From: Galerina marginata
Taxonomy: Eukaryota > Basidiomycota > Agaricomycetes > Agaricales > Galerinaceae
DNA length: 64,000 bases
Direction of reading: 5' to 3'
Assembly: GCA_023014335.1 (NCBI GenBank)
Contig: JAECYW010000002.1
Span: 4,278,001-4,342,000 of the forward strand
Shown: positions 10,804 to 22,102 of the stretch, piece by piece
Position numbering within the stretch: position 1 is the stretch's first letter
Layout of the letters: each line of letters begins with the position of its first letter
Program-made: the position numbers and the translations under genes
Notes under the pieces: model-generated
The model's input: the letters and a program-made list of their open reading frames with translations, nothing else
What the model was told of the DNA's origin: nothing
The model's database searches: none

Positions 10804-11984
10804 GTGCCAAAACCAATTTTCCATTTCCAAAGGCCCCGTGGAGCCGGTGGCCCTCGGTTGCGAGTTGATCCTCAAACACCGTCCAGCCCCAGCCCAATTC
10901 CAATTCCAAATATCACAAATATGCCGCGGCCACCTTCTCTTCTGCCATTCAGTCTGACGGTAGAACATGTTGCGGCGATCACCCAAGTCGTAATAGGGAT
11001 GCAGACTACTCTGAAGGCAACTCCTCGAGTCCGGAAGAAGAATGTTGCTGGTACCATCAAGGTGCAGACCGATCAAACAGCCGATCCAAGGAGTAGTAAG
11101 GAACAGGTTTCCTTCCCATTAAAGATTGCCTGATGGTTTGATAGGCAGCTGTCAGAAAACATATGAATGCCCTGTTACGCATAAATAAGGACAAGGACAT
11201 CCAATGGCATGTGCAGCCACCTAAAGCTATCGCGGACGCGTTCGCGGCGGAGCAGGGACCTGGCCCCAACCGTATTCCAATGCAACTGTATTTCGACGGC
11301 AAAGCGAAGCGTCATGGGAATAGAACCTTTGCCACCTCATTTGTCGAGGATTTTACGGAGCACGTAGGGCCGCAGCTAAACCTTAAAGAGGCTGAGGAGA
11401 TTATCGTCTATGACTGGTTTTGGCAACACTTTCAAAACCTTAGGCAACTTCACATGTCTTGGTTACCAAAGGAAGGGGAGGACGACAGAGCAGTCTCATC
11501 GAAAGTATCAGCAAGATTTGAAGCAACTTGAAACCACTAGGAGAGATTCTAGACGAAAATGTGTCAGTCAACGGATTATCGTCATCGCGTAAAATATACT
11601 TACTTGTTTCAGATGAACCAACTTCGCATTTCCATCACGGAAGGAAATGCAGTCAAGCCAGACGGTACTAGGGACGACGTATGGTATTTCCTCTGGAAAG
11701 TCGCAACGCAGCTTGGTCTCGGTGGTACAAGCTCGGATGAGAGCGGTGAAGAGGATGTAAAAACACCTCTTGGAAGGCTTTCGTCATTCGATCGGTGGGT
11801 TGGCGTAGTGACGAACTGGTTCCCTATCTCCAAATGATCGACCGCGACTTTAATCAATTCAACCGCTACGGAAACTGGAGGCCTGGACATCCTCCTAGGG
11901 ATAGAGTTCGACTGCCAACGGCAAAAGCGAGCGTCAGACCCGTTATCAGAGGCCTTCCGAAGAACTTCTATGATAAGACCTGAT
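10804..11984 (+). pseudogene. GMSSDES-family protein, copy 1 (frameshifted)
   Basis: Exons can be followed from about 10804. After a Pro-rich start comes a basic block (TPRVRKKNVAG), an intron ending at tttgatag near 11141, then AAVRKHMNALLRI, QPPKAIADAFAAEQGPGP, a helix block WFWQHFQNLRQ, a basic coiled region KYQQDLKQLETTRRDSRRK, an intron, and the C-terminal signature LGLGGTSSDES ... WRSDELVPYLQMIDRD ... YGNWRPGHPPRDRVR ... GLPKNFYDKT. This C-terminal layout is a widespread Agaricomycete family of unknown function, represented again at 13261-16078 and 27374-28772. Near 11800 the frame shifts by one base between SSFD and WRSDEL, and the key Met of GMSSDES is Thr, so this copy is probably dead. 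Confidence 0.6.
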
Positions 11985-12022
11985 ACGCAAACCTCACGAA
12001 CGAGGAGGTTCTCTTCCTGCAA

Positions 12023-12225
12023 GCTAAGTCTGAACTAGCTTTCCCTGTAATTGTTCAATACAATAATTAGGATGTAGTTGAAGTGGGGAGCAGTGTACTT
12101 ACCGGACGACGATTTCAGAGCTCGTGCCATCAATATGTGAAATTGAGTAAAATTGACAGTCATTACTCTACGCAACCAGAATAACCAACTGGTGGTGGTA
12201 GGTTTAATAACCGTAACTGGAAGAC
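12023..12225. other. spacer without recognisable gene
   Basis: Lies between the broken GMSSDES copy and the tandem palindrome pair; no coding signal is seen. Confidence 0.4.
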
Positions 12226-12229
12226 ACGC

Positions 12230-12372
12230 ATTGCTCTGGGCACCCAGAGGAATGTTGAAATCCGATCGAAGGTGGGTGCCGTGTGGATGGAATACGAAAA
12301 AATACGAGACATTCAATTGCTCTGGGCAGCCAGAGCAATGTCAAAGTCCAATCAAAGGTGGGTGCCGAGTGA
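12230..12372. repeat. 86-bp tandem pair, each with a 24-bp palindrome
   Basis: Two units start at 12230 and 12316. Each opens with ATTGCTCTGG-GCAS-CCAGAG(C/G)AAT; in the second unit the dyad is a perfect 10-bp inverted repeat around GCAG. Both units continue with (A/G)TGTYRAARTCC and end at AAGGTGGGTGCCG. The open frame that passes through is not supported as coding. Confidence 0.6.
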
Positions 12373-12619
12373 AAAGGGAAGCTAAGCAATGTGCAAGATC
12401 AAGTGGTATATATCGTGAGCCGTAGGGCACATCACATATATCGTTGTCTGTCTAGGAGAGACTAGGTTATCAGTGGTTTTTAGTGGCTGTCGGCGCTGGC
12501 TAGGGTTGACGATGTGATCTGTGAGTCAAGTGAATATGTTTATGTGAGACGCCTGTGCCAAACATGCAGCTGTCGTTTTCATCTTCAAGTCCATTCTCAG
12601 CCCTCACTGTAGTGCCAGT

Positions 12620-13030
12620 CCTCGAGATGCTCTTGAGGACTGTCAAGCGGCACTCTTTCGGCCAACTCTCCACCTTTAGCCTTTCTCTCCTGCGGCGTAA
12701 CTTCAAGGCGGATTCCATGGTCATTACTCACGACATGCTGATTTCAAGACGAATTCCATTGCGATCACTCAACGTCAACTACACGCAGTGTCTCGGTCCT
12801 CGTGGTCCTACAGATTGCTCTGAGGACTGTCGCTTGAGGCCCTCAACACTTCGCGATGCTCACTGTCCTTCACGACGCCCACTCTTCTCCACGACGCCGG
12901 TCGTTGAAGCTCCACTACGCGATGGTCCTATAGATTGCTCTAAGGACTGTCGCATGAAGAAGGCCTCAACACTCCACGACGCCGCCGCAGATGGTCCTAC
13001 ATTTGCTCTGAGGACTATCGCATGAGCTCG
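12620..13030. repeat. degenerate tandem repeat around ATTGCTCTGAGGACTGTCGC
   Basis: The block GGTCCTAYAGATTGCTCT followed by RAGGACTGTCGC occurs three times (about 12806, 12922 and 12992), each followed by a Pro/His-coding CCTCAACACT stretch and CACGACGCC strings. A related GAGGACTGTC lies at 12634. The frame across it is open but repetitive; coding is unsupported. Confidence 0.45.
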
Positions 13031-13260
13031 TTCTCTCCACCGGATTCACCATCACAGTGGATCCTCCTTACCGCTCGCGGTTCCTCCATCTGCTGCTGCG
13101 TTTTCACCACCCGCTGCCCTCTTACTGTGAGTCACTTTCCGCCCTTATTTCATTTGAAAAGTTTTGCTTACTTTTCTCTTCTAGTCCCTTCTGACGTCTT
13201 GCTTTCCGCTATGCGCTTATCTTCATCGTAAATCCCGATGTATTCAGGGTAAGTATCGAC

Positions 13261-16078
13261 TTAGGCAAATACAGAGCTCGAACTCATTTCCTTGGCATAG
13301 AATGGACTCCGATGTTGAGCCATTGCAGATTCTCGCCATCGCCCTTCTTCAGCTTCAGGTTTTTCGCGTTCTTGTGATTGGCCAAATAATGCTTGTCGAA
13401 GAGGCTCCTTTCGGCGCGTTTCGCCTGGTATTCCCATGACCGGACTTTCGCAGCCGAAGAGCGGGTTTGCTACTTTCATTGGAGAACAATTTCCTGTCGG
13501 CTCTCCGCTGCTTGTCGATGAAATCCATTTCCTTTTCGGCACTCCTTCGCCAATTGAGGGATCTGACATAGAGGACCTCCGTGCCGGTATTCTCATCTAC
13601 GTTGCTTTCGTCAGAGCTCATGCCTTCGGGACTGAGTTGCGTAACCAGTGTTTCCAACCATTCCCATATCGTTATGTCGGTTGCCCCTTCATGCCTTTTC
13701 TCTCGATTGTGCGCTTGATTGTTTTAACCTATGGGTATGTCGCTACAGCGATCTTCAGACACCCCCATAGGACACGAAGAATCGAAAACCTTACATGAAT
13801 GCGCTTCATGTTCGCTCGTCTCATCTTTTCTGTGACCTCCTTCGATTCTATCACCTCTTTTCAACCTCTTTTCAACCTCATTCGAGCTCTCAACCTCGCC
13901 AGATTCCAAGAGTTTTAGTTGAGCAATCCTCCAGGTTGTCGCCCCTCATATCAATTCGGAGGTCATCTTCATTAGGACCATCTTATTCTTCTCGATCAAT
14001 GTGCCGGACATGTGTGGATTCAGGTGGTTCGTGGACGGCCTACTCCTCCACGGATGCAATTCCAAACATCTCTTTCATGACTGTTCCAACCAAACGATGT
14101 ATTGGTCAGGGTCAATAGAGGTTTCAATGGCCGAGGGAACACGAACGCAGTAGCTGGCTCTTTCCCACTTTTCATCTATTTTCTTTTCCTCTTCCACGTG
14201 GTTAACCTTGGATCGTCGGCCCCTAATTGCATCGGATTTGCGGCCACCGCGTTTGGTTTGTCCTTTAAGGACTTCTCGCAATAATTACTTCAGTGCTCCC
14301 TTCGTTAGGGTGCTTCGTCGTCGTCGCGTTCGTCGTCGGATTCGCCGTTGTCGGTCTCGTTGGAATTTTCTTCTGGTTCACTCATGTCAACGTCTTCGTC
14401 GACTGCTTCCTGCAATATTATATTTTATCCAGCAGGCGCCATTGACATTCAAATACGACGTACCGATGCCTCAAGGACCGGTCGCTCCTGAGCGTACTGC
14501 TTTGATTTTTTGCTCTTGATAGAAGCCCAGCTTAGGCCCTGCGTTGGGTGGCGCTGAGGTTTTGGGTGTTTGTCCAATACTTCGTCTTCGGGTGGTTCAC
14601 AATTGTCCACGTCTTCAGGATGGCTTTCTCCTGAATCGGGTGGTTGCCGGTTCTGATCGCGAGGCGGAGGCTTATTCGACGCTGATTTGTTGAGGGTGGC
14701 CCCTTATCACTCTGTACACGACATGAGGCAATACAGAAGACAAAACATGGACGCCTACCACTTCGCGCTCTTTCCCCTTGTTTGTCTGTCCATTGGTCTC
14801 CATGGTCGATGATGATGCCTTATTTTTTTCGTCCAGAAAGATAAGAAGATGACGGTAGCGGAAATTTGAGCATGTGCGAACCTTTCCGGAATTCATTCGG
14901 TTTTGCCTTTGGATGGCAGCAGCTGTCTCCTCGTCCTTTTTGCCCTAAGTGAGCTGTCAGTTTTTGCCAGTCCTCACAGCAACCATGACTGACCTGGAGC
15001 TCTTCCAATCTATCAGTCAATAACTTTTCTGTCTGACGCTTCGCGCGCCGGGTCTCTTCAATTTCTTGCTCCAATTCTACGCGTCTCCTTTCTTGGTCTG
15101 CGTTTTGCAAGAAGTTTGAATAAGGTCGGTGACGATCACAGTTGGAAATCACGCGTACCTTCGCGTTCGCCTCTTCGAGCTCTTGAGCAATGCGCTCTTT
15201 CGCCTCTTCGACCTGTCGAACAATCCACCTTTTCGAGCTCTTGTGCACCACGCAAGTCTCTCTCCTTGCAAACGGATCAATAACAAGGCCCATCAAGAAC
15301 GATCAACATTGGCCCACCTGCTGTTCCCTCATCGATACCTGCTGCTCCTGCTGCTGCTCCACTTCCATCTTCGCCTCCGATTCGCGGTTCCAAATCCTCC
15401 TCCCTAACCGCGTAGTCATGTTCCAACTTCCGCATGCACTGTTCATGCTCTTGCTGAACGGTGTTCAGCATTAACTCGGTGTCCGCTTTGAATGTTGCCA
15501 GTAAACCTTTCTGAAAGCTTCCTATTGGATCGAGGTGGTCATTCAGCTCCGCCTTATAGTTCGAATTCATCTTGACTGGAGTCGCATTGGCCTGGCGAAC
15601 TCTGTGTGAAGGAGGTGGATAAACTGGCTCAGGTTCTGGCTCTTTCAATACCTTCGGACGCTTTGGAGTCTATAGGTGTTCGACGTTAGCCAGACAGATT
15701 GTTAGGTCGTGTCCAGCGGCTTACCGGCTTAACCAAGGCGTTGGTTTGATTCAGTGGAGAATCCGGATCAGGTAGAAATAGGAACAGCGGAGGCCTGCCT
15801 ATCTTGCTCGATGCGCTTGCCGAGAACGGACGAGTCGTTCCAAGGATTGGAATATTGGAGCCGAGTACCATGTCCATGTTGATATCACGGCGGTATCGCG
15901 TCATGGGATCCAGGCAGGGAAGCCCGCTGGAGAAAGCATCTGAGAACGTATAACGGCCTTGTGCTTGAAACGCTGGGGGAACACCAGTACTCGGCCTAGG
16001 GCGAGCGCGCGGATCTGTAGATACTAGTAGTCCAACGCGATCGTCAAAACTCGCAAGTTTGATCAATTCCTTCACCAA
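13261..16078 (-). CDS. GMSSDES-family protein with coiled coil, copy 2
   Basis: The ATG at 16078 opens an exon to about 15725 (ASFDDRVGLLVSTDPRARPR...), spliced by an intron starting gtaagccg. The next exon is Glu/Pro-rich, then DPIGSFQKGLLATFKADTEL. It is followed by a long charged helix (QVEEAKERIAQELEEANAKV, then ERRRVELEQEIEETRRAKRQ) with heptad spacing, a clear coiled coil. A Lys/Arg-rich stretch lies near 14100-14280. The C-terminal part near 13640 reads EGMSSDESNVDE followed by YVRSLNWRR, the family signature shared with the copies at 10804-11984 and 27374-28772. Beyond that the frame becomes Ser/Arg-rich and the usual YGN and NFYD blocks are missing, so the C-terminus is divergent or broken. 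It might be two adjacent genes; I treat it as one because copy 3 has the same coiled-coil-then-signature order. Confidence 0.5.
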
Positions 16079-16976
16079 ATCCCACCACCGCTACAGCTAC
16101 TTCTCAATTACGCCGTCTCCATCGCACCGTCGGCGCTGATGGTTTGTGTCTTTTGTTATTTATTTCGTATCTTACTCACATTATACGCGTTTATTTTCAG
16201 CTGTGGCCCAGCGCCCGCTGTCGTTTCGCCCAACTATTGTGTTTGATACAGCGAACCCGCTTCTGAATGTCAGGATCTGATATATCGAATCGCTTCTCAT
16301 CGACCAGGATTTCTTTTGTATCGATACGCAGGAATCTTAGCCCCGTTCGTTGTTTCACCTATTCGACGTTACCGCCCGGCTTCACACATATATATATATA
16401 TCCCACTCTACCATTCACTTTTTGTGCTGCCTCATACAAACGTATTTGGCGTGGCCGTTCGTCTCAGCGATGAACGCTCTCAGCGTCTAATCAACTGTTC
16501 AAACACCTTATCCTTATGACAAGTAGAATGTGAATGCGGTAGCATGGGCGGCACTGCCCAATAACATGAGGCTGCTCATCGGATAGAAATTCCCCGATCC
16601 TTCGATGTACGTCTTGTCCTTTATTCGAACACTTTGTTACTCGTAATAATTTCTTGCTCCCAGTCCTGACACGAACGTACTGCGAGAAAACCACCTTCAC
16701 CGCTGACAGCGGTTCCGTCATGGCCTCAGAAAGTGTTTTCCAACTCGACAACTTACACCCCCACCTTATGTAAGCATGATGGTATGAATCTCCCGAACTT
16801 TCGAAGCATCGTATCAGATACATGCTTCTTAGAAGGCGGCGTCGTACGTTGGTGCCACCTCTGCCCATCAGTCTCGGTAGCTCCGTTGATATGTACGTGC
16901 AACAGGCCTTGACAGCAATTTTCTCAAGAAACGTGGTTTTGCTTCTGCTTCATTGCAAATTTGACTTTCCTGGTAA
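16079..16976. other. intergenic, no gene seen
   Basis: Contains a TATATATATATA run near 16390 and short open frames only. Homology with the WD40 gene begins abruptly at about 16977. Confidence 0.45.
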
Positions 16977-18990
16977 AGTTATTTTCTGCGCGGCAGGCTT
17001 GAGGGACATCGCGGTCCTATCAACTGCTTTGCTATTATTGGGGATGCCGAACTTCTTGCGAGTGGAGGTGGGTCGTGAGACGACATGCAGATTATAATCC
17101 GATTTTAACCAACTCATTCAGGCGACGATGAATGTGTTTATATCTGGGATCTAACAGCCAGTTTCATAACGATAGGCCCCCATGATTCCCGCTTGTTTAC
17201 AAGCTGTTTGGCTGTTCCGAGGCTTCTTTTGCCTTCCGAAAGGCAACCGACAGGACGGCAAGATTTCGAATACCTGAATTTAAGTTTGCCGTGGTCGGAA
17301 TGCCCTTCTTTTGAACCAGATTTTCAGATAGGACCAAACATTGGTATAAACAAGCAGGAATGCAAAGGGCCTATCGTTCTGAAAACGGCTGAAAGAGTTT
17401 GAAATGGAGCGAGACGCTTACGGATCCTGGAGCGCATTGGGGTCAAATTACCTGCCCTATCTGGTGTCTTGCACCTGACGATTTATCGGGAAACGGGCTG
17501 TTATGCTTTGGGACGGGAAGAGGCCGACTGGTCGTCTATCGACGCCAACGCAGAAGAGTCAGTTTTCAGTTTTCAATTGGCGCCCCGATTGCGTTTTAAC
17601 ATCTACAATCAAAGAACCAGGTTGTCGAAGCCTGTGATACTCAGATTTTCAACCTCGGAAGCAGCGTGGAAGCTCTCGCCTTCGATGCCGCTCACTACCG
17701 TTTGGTAGCAACAAGCCACAACGGCACCGTCACAATGTTCCATTTGGAAAAAAATGGTAACTCGATATTTTCTGCTGTTTAATTCAACGGTTAACCATTC
17801 GTCAGGAACTTTGTCAGCTGTATTACGGACTACAGAGCATACCGAAGTAATTCACGTTCCGTACACTTTCTCAACGGGCCCAGGAAATCGTGATCTATTT
17901 GCCTTGAGTCAGGAGAAATCGTCCCAGGCTCGGAATCTAAGACGAATTGAATAGCACAAACTGGAACTAGATCATACCTGGATTCACAGACATCAGTTGT
18001 AAAACACTCAAGATCCATTAAGAGCCCAATGTTTGTTCCCTTGTTCCTAGGAGGACTTGATATTGAGCCCTGATCTTTAGTTGATTTGACGAAGCTGGGA
18101 AGAATGTTGTGATTGACAATATTGGCACAGGTTTTGAAGTGTATCCGGTTGGCCGTTCTACCGCAACGCACTTTTTCGAGGTCCCGACTGTGCGGCGACA
18201 TATTAGAACAGTGACGTTCTGTGAAAAGGGAATGTCGATTGTTGGTGGTAGCGACCACGGCAGGGTCTACCTATTCAACCTTAAGAAGCCAGAACCCCGT
18301 GTGGTATTGACCCACGGAGGCCCATTCTCCTTAATCCAGGCGGTAGTGGTAAGTTTCCAGATTCAGTTTAAAGGCTCCAGGTATTGACCTTTTTATCTCT
18401 ATCCTCAGTCTGTTAGTTCAGGCGAACGTCATCTCATCATAAGCGGGTTTTCGATAACAAACCAGATATTTGCATATGGGATAAGCCAGTAAGTAATCAT
18501 ATTCTTGTTCTCTCAGCTGTGCTGATAGCGCATGTTTTTTGGAAGACCAAACGTGCCCAAGAGCGGAAAATGAACCAAGATCAGCGCAGAGGGGAGTTGA
18601 TCTTAATTTTAGCCCTCGTCATCATCAACGCCATTACATGGAATACCCTTTAGTCAAGACGGTCAGACTTTGCGCACCGCCTTCTAAGCTGAATAGGCTA
18701 GCTGATTTAATTAACAGGAGGTCCCAAATCTGGCATGCATGTTCCATGGCCGCCTTTTCGGGACGCCAGCCCGTGAAAATGAAAATGTTCAGATTTCTCG
18801 CCATCGCTATCAGAGGATGCCTGATGAAACCGAATATTCCAAGAAGCTAGATGTCGACATTTTGGAACAGCTTGACGAGCATCTGTTGCAGAAGATGGAG
18901 CCAGAACTTGCAGTGGATGATGACAAGTTCGATATGAATGAAGTTGATGTAGGGCAAGACTTGATAGCCAACAGCCGCTTTGGGTTATAA
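16977..18990 (+). pseudogene. broken second copy of the WD40 gene
   Basis: Near-identity with the gene at 2287-3904 starts exactly where that gene's second exon starts (GTTATTTTCTGCGCGGCAGG), so exon 1 and the promoter are missing. A 237-bp MITE sits inside the exon that encodes YIWDL (17155-17391). Identity is very high to about 17755, drops over 17760-18100 with many C/T and G/A changes and loss of the FLSGGED exon reading, and becomes high again from 18109 to 18390. A base is missing near 18450 (GGGTTTTCGATAAC against GGGTCTTCTGATAAC). The downstream part (18739-18990) still reads LDVDILEQLDEHLLQKMEPE to a stop. Not expected to make a full WD40 protein. Confidence 0.75.
17155..17391. mobile_element. 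237-bp MITE inside the WD40 pseudogene
   Basis: Terminal inverted repeats of 25 bp with three mismatches (left CAGCCAGTTTCATAACGATA..., right reverse complement CAGCCGTTTTCAGAACGATA...), extending imperfectly to about 60 bp. The uninterrupted site is present in copy 1 at about 2565 (GGGATTTAAAGAG), so the borders are exact and the target duplication is 2 bp, AA. No coding content. The superfamily is not clear: the TIR and a 2-bp AA duplication fit no standard class well. Confidence 0.8.
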
Positions 18991-19381
18991 ATAGAGCATA
19001 ATGGTTTCCACTTGGTCGGCAATGAGTATTTCTATCTCCTATATATATATGCTCACGCATGTCGCCAAGCACGACGTCATCCAACCGGTTTGCCAGTTAA
19101 CAGAATTCCATAAAGTTGAAACATTATATTTTCATTAAGAGCGCATCCTGTATTCACCAATAAGACAACCATTCTGTACACATTAGCGATACTTCAAGTA
19201 GGACTGAGTGCTACAAAGACGATAGTATGATAATCTAGTTCAGAACAAGTACAAGTTACCATGAAATGAGGATTCCATGAATTACAAGTAAAAGTTACAA
19301 ATTACTTTACACCAATCCAATATGAGATAAAAATAAGTACATGCATATTTGCTTCGCGGTAATCCAATGATCAAGGTTTGG
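18991..19381. other. intergenic, no gene seen
   Basis: Separates the convergent WD40 relic and kinase-like gene; likely 3' ends of both. AT-rich, with no coding signal. Confidence 0.4.
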
Positions 19382-21580
19382 CTACAAGCTTGGGTTTCCG
19401 CGTGGGCAAGATTCAGGCCAGTCCTCCATCCAATCCTCCACTAACAGTGAGTCATGATTTTCCGTCATAACCATTGATACTGTATCGTTGGTAGTCATTC
19501 CCAGGCCCTTCAGGTAGTGGGTTTTAGGGAGCTTGCGGTTTCCGTAGTCGGGGTAGCGAGTGACCTGACCTGCCACACCTGACAAGCCAAAGGCGATTAC
19601 TTTCAGAATTGCCTTGTCATTGTGTTTCGCGAGTGAGCCATCATTGTTGACATTGATCATGAGGTGAATTGGTTCCAAAGCTCCATGGACAAAGTTCTTT
19701 TCCTTGAGCACATTGAGGACTTCGTCAATGCTGGATTTGATGGTCTCCTTTTCAGCCAGCGCTTGCTCAGGGTAGTTTATGCCAAAGTCCTTGAGTGTCA
19801 ACCACCCTGACTGGTCTGCTACTGGAGGAGCAAGGTACTCCATAAAAACCATGGCAAGAACATCATGTACGCGCTTGTGCCATCTCAATAACTTGGGTGC
19901 CAATCCCTTGTTACCAAGATACCTGTGGACGTCTCTCCCGTATTGCCCCCCGTGATCAGCGTGTACAATCTTTATGATGTACCTTTTTGCAGACTTCATA
20001 TTTGCGACGAGAGTGCTGTTTTTGTGCAAGAATTTCTTGAGCTGCCAGGAATCGTCTCGAAATTCCCCTAGATAGAGACGGTATGGCACGAGTGCTTTGA
20101 CGATATTGGTACACGGGATAACACGGGGGTACGTTGGGTTGGTCATCCTGAGCAACGGAGGATCCTCACTAAAGTCATATGTGAACGAAGAAAGCGCGAT
20201 TCGAGTATAAGTAGTGAGACTTACGACAGATCCAAGAGTGCAGTTTTTAAGGCGTAAAGTATTGTCGTCGCCTCGCGTTCGCTCTCATGGTGACGCTTAG
20301 CCACTAAATCGAGTGTAGCGAGCCCCTCAACAATTGGAGTCAACGGACTCGCGTGGCAGAAGCCACCGCTGATCGTCATCCAATACCCTGAAATTAGGTA
20401 AGATCAGTTAAAGGCGAGGAGGTCTAACGCACCACAGAGAGAGATTAGAAAGACAGGAGCGCCTGTCAAAGACACATCTTCCGTCGTGGGAGAGGCCAGG
20501 TATTCTTTATAATAACTCTGAAGCTTGAATGCGACCTCTGGGGGTTTCCCGGAGTCCACTAGGACCATGATGAGCGGTCGATCGGAGGGGAAACGGGTGC
20601 CCCTCAGGAAGTAGGTGGCATCAGGTTTTCCCAGACCTCGGGGATACTTGAGCCAGAAATACTTGTCGTCATTGGGGAAAATAACCTCCAGGCTTTCCAG
20701 TAGTTTATCAAGGCAAAGTAGACGCTCGTTCAGAAGTTGAGAAGTGGATCCGGTTAGATTCGACGCAGCCGTCAGGGCTCTATCCAAATCTGACGGGATG
20801 TTGCAGGCAGGAACTTTGAGAGGCCCCGCGAACATTTCATAAAGAAACTGACGAAATGCAGAGTGCATGAGTTCGAGAGGAGGAGGAGTGAGTTGGGACG
20901 AGGTCTTCCCGGTCTCGAATACGGACGGACCGTCGTCCTCTTTAACTACGAGTTGGGACGAGGTCTTCCCGGTCTCGAATACGGACGGACCGTCGTCCTC
21001 TTTAACTACCAGTTGGCGTAGTGCTTCGAGTTGCTTGAACGTGGAATGAACTTCTGCCTGTCCCGGCGAGGACAGGTACTCCTCGATACCTTCAAGTCGA
21101 AAAGGGTTCTTCAGGGCAGAATCCAAGAAAATATCGTAATTGAGGAGTACCCGACGACTTTTGAGAGCCCGGCACCAAGGAACATTGTCACAAACCTGAC
21201 CATAGTTCCCCAAGATCACATCCAGAACGTCCTTCAACATTTGGATGTTAGATGGAGGTGGCTGACTTGCGAATAATTTAATTTTCTTGGGAGATCCTGG
21301 TTGTCCCTGCTCCGTGCGGGACCGCTTCTTCGAATTGGCGTCTAGTTCAGTCAATGGCTCCTTCGCAATAGCCAATAGGTGAGATTTATCTATCAATCTT
21401 ACGAATAGAAAAACAAACTTCTTTCCCCTTGTTATTCCGAGTGGTTAGTATCGGCATGGGCTCGAGCTGGTCAGCTTGACCTATAGGACTTCTCGAACCG
21501 ATTGAGTCCTCTTCGATTGAGTCCTCTTGAATTCTGTGTTTGACTAGGCTGGTCGACTCCACTTGAAGGTTGGATGACAT
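19382..21580 (-). CDS. nuclease-fold-like plus kinase-fold protein with altered catalytic residues
   Basis: ATG at 21580, stop at 19382. The first domain includes LKDVLDVILGNYGQVCDNVPW and KPDATYFLRG ... RPLIMVLVDSGKP, the spacing of a PD-(D/E)xK-like core. After introns near 20400 (gtgcgt...tttcag) and 20220 (gtaagt...ctttag) the frame enters a kinase-like fold: GRDVHRYLGNKGLAPKLL, then FVHGALEPIHLMIN where active relatives have HGDLRP, and LKVIAFGLSGVAG where they have IDF. Both catalytic Asp positions are Ala, so phosphotransfer is unlikely. Nuclease-like plus Bud32-like kinase fusions are known in fungi and in the Crinkler-type effector literature; placing this gene there is inference. 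The join near 21390 is uncertain. An in-frame 60-bp tandem duplication lies in the linker. Confidence 0.68.
20891..21010 (-). repeat. perfect 60-bp in-frame tandem duplication
   Basis: Two units, 20891-20950 and 20951-21010, identical except for the last base. They add a second copy of 20 residues (LVVKEDDGPSVFETGKTSSQ) to the linker of the kinase-like protein without breaking the frame. The lack of divergence means it is recent. Confidence 0.92.
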
Positions 21581-21589
21581 AGTTATGGA

Positions 21590-22102
21590 AAGGAGGTACG
21601 GAAAGTTGAAAGACTACGCGTACAGTGGGGAAAAACAAAAACGACGCTTTCAAACCTATGCCACACCCTTGTTCTTCTCCACAATCGGCAGACAAACAAC
21701 ACTAGAAACCCACGGCGCCCGTGGATTTTCCACCATAGACTTTTGAGACTTTTAGGAAACAGGTGCCAGATCCACCGATCCAGGCTGTTGATTTTTGTTC
21801 GGTGATTCCCGAAACCCTGAACAGTGAAGTTCAATTTTTTTGGGGGCAGAGAACCCTTGCAAGCAAGGGGATTTAATTCCCGGCGCCCGCAGCAGGTTGA
21901 ATATTTTAAATATAAACTAGAGAAACAATTAGTAATTTAAGTATCGTACTAGATGCTACCCGTGGTCCGCACGATGCTGAAGTGTTATTCTCAAGTTATT
22001 TACGATATGGTGTACATGAAATTGGAGTCATAATGATGAAGAGGGTGTATGTGTAGTTTGTGGAAGTGAGCACAGAACTGTGTTAGAACGAAGGGGTAGT
22101 TA
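21590..22102. other. intergenic, no gene seen
   Basis: Upstream of the kinase-like gene, so its promoter should be here. A small hairpin CCCTTG/CAAGGG lies near 21853. No coding signal. Confidence 0.4.
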
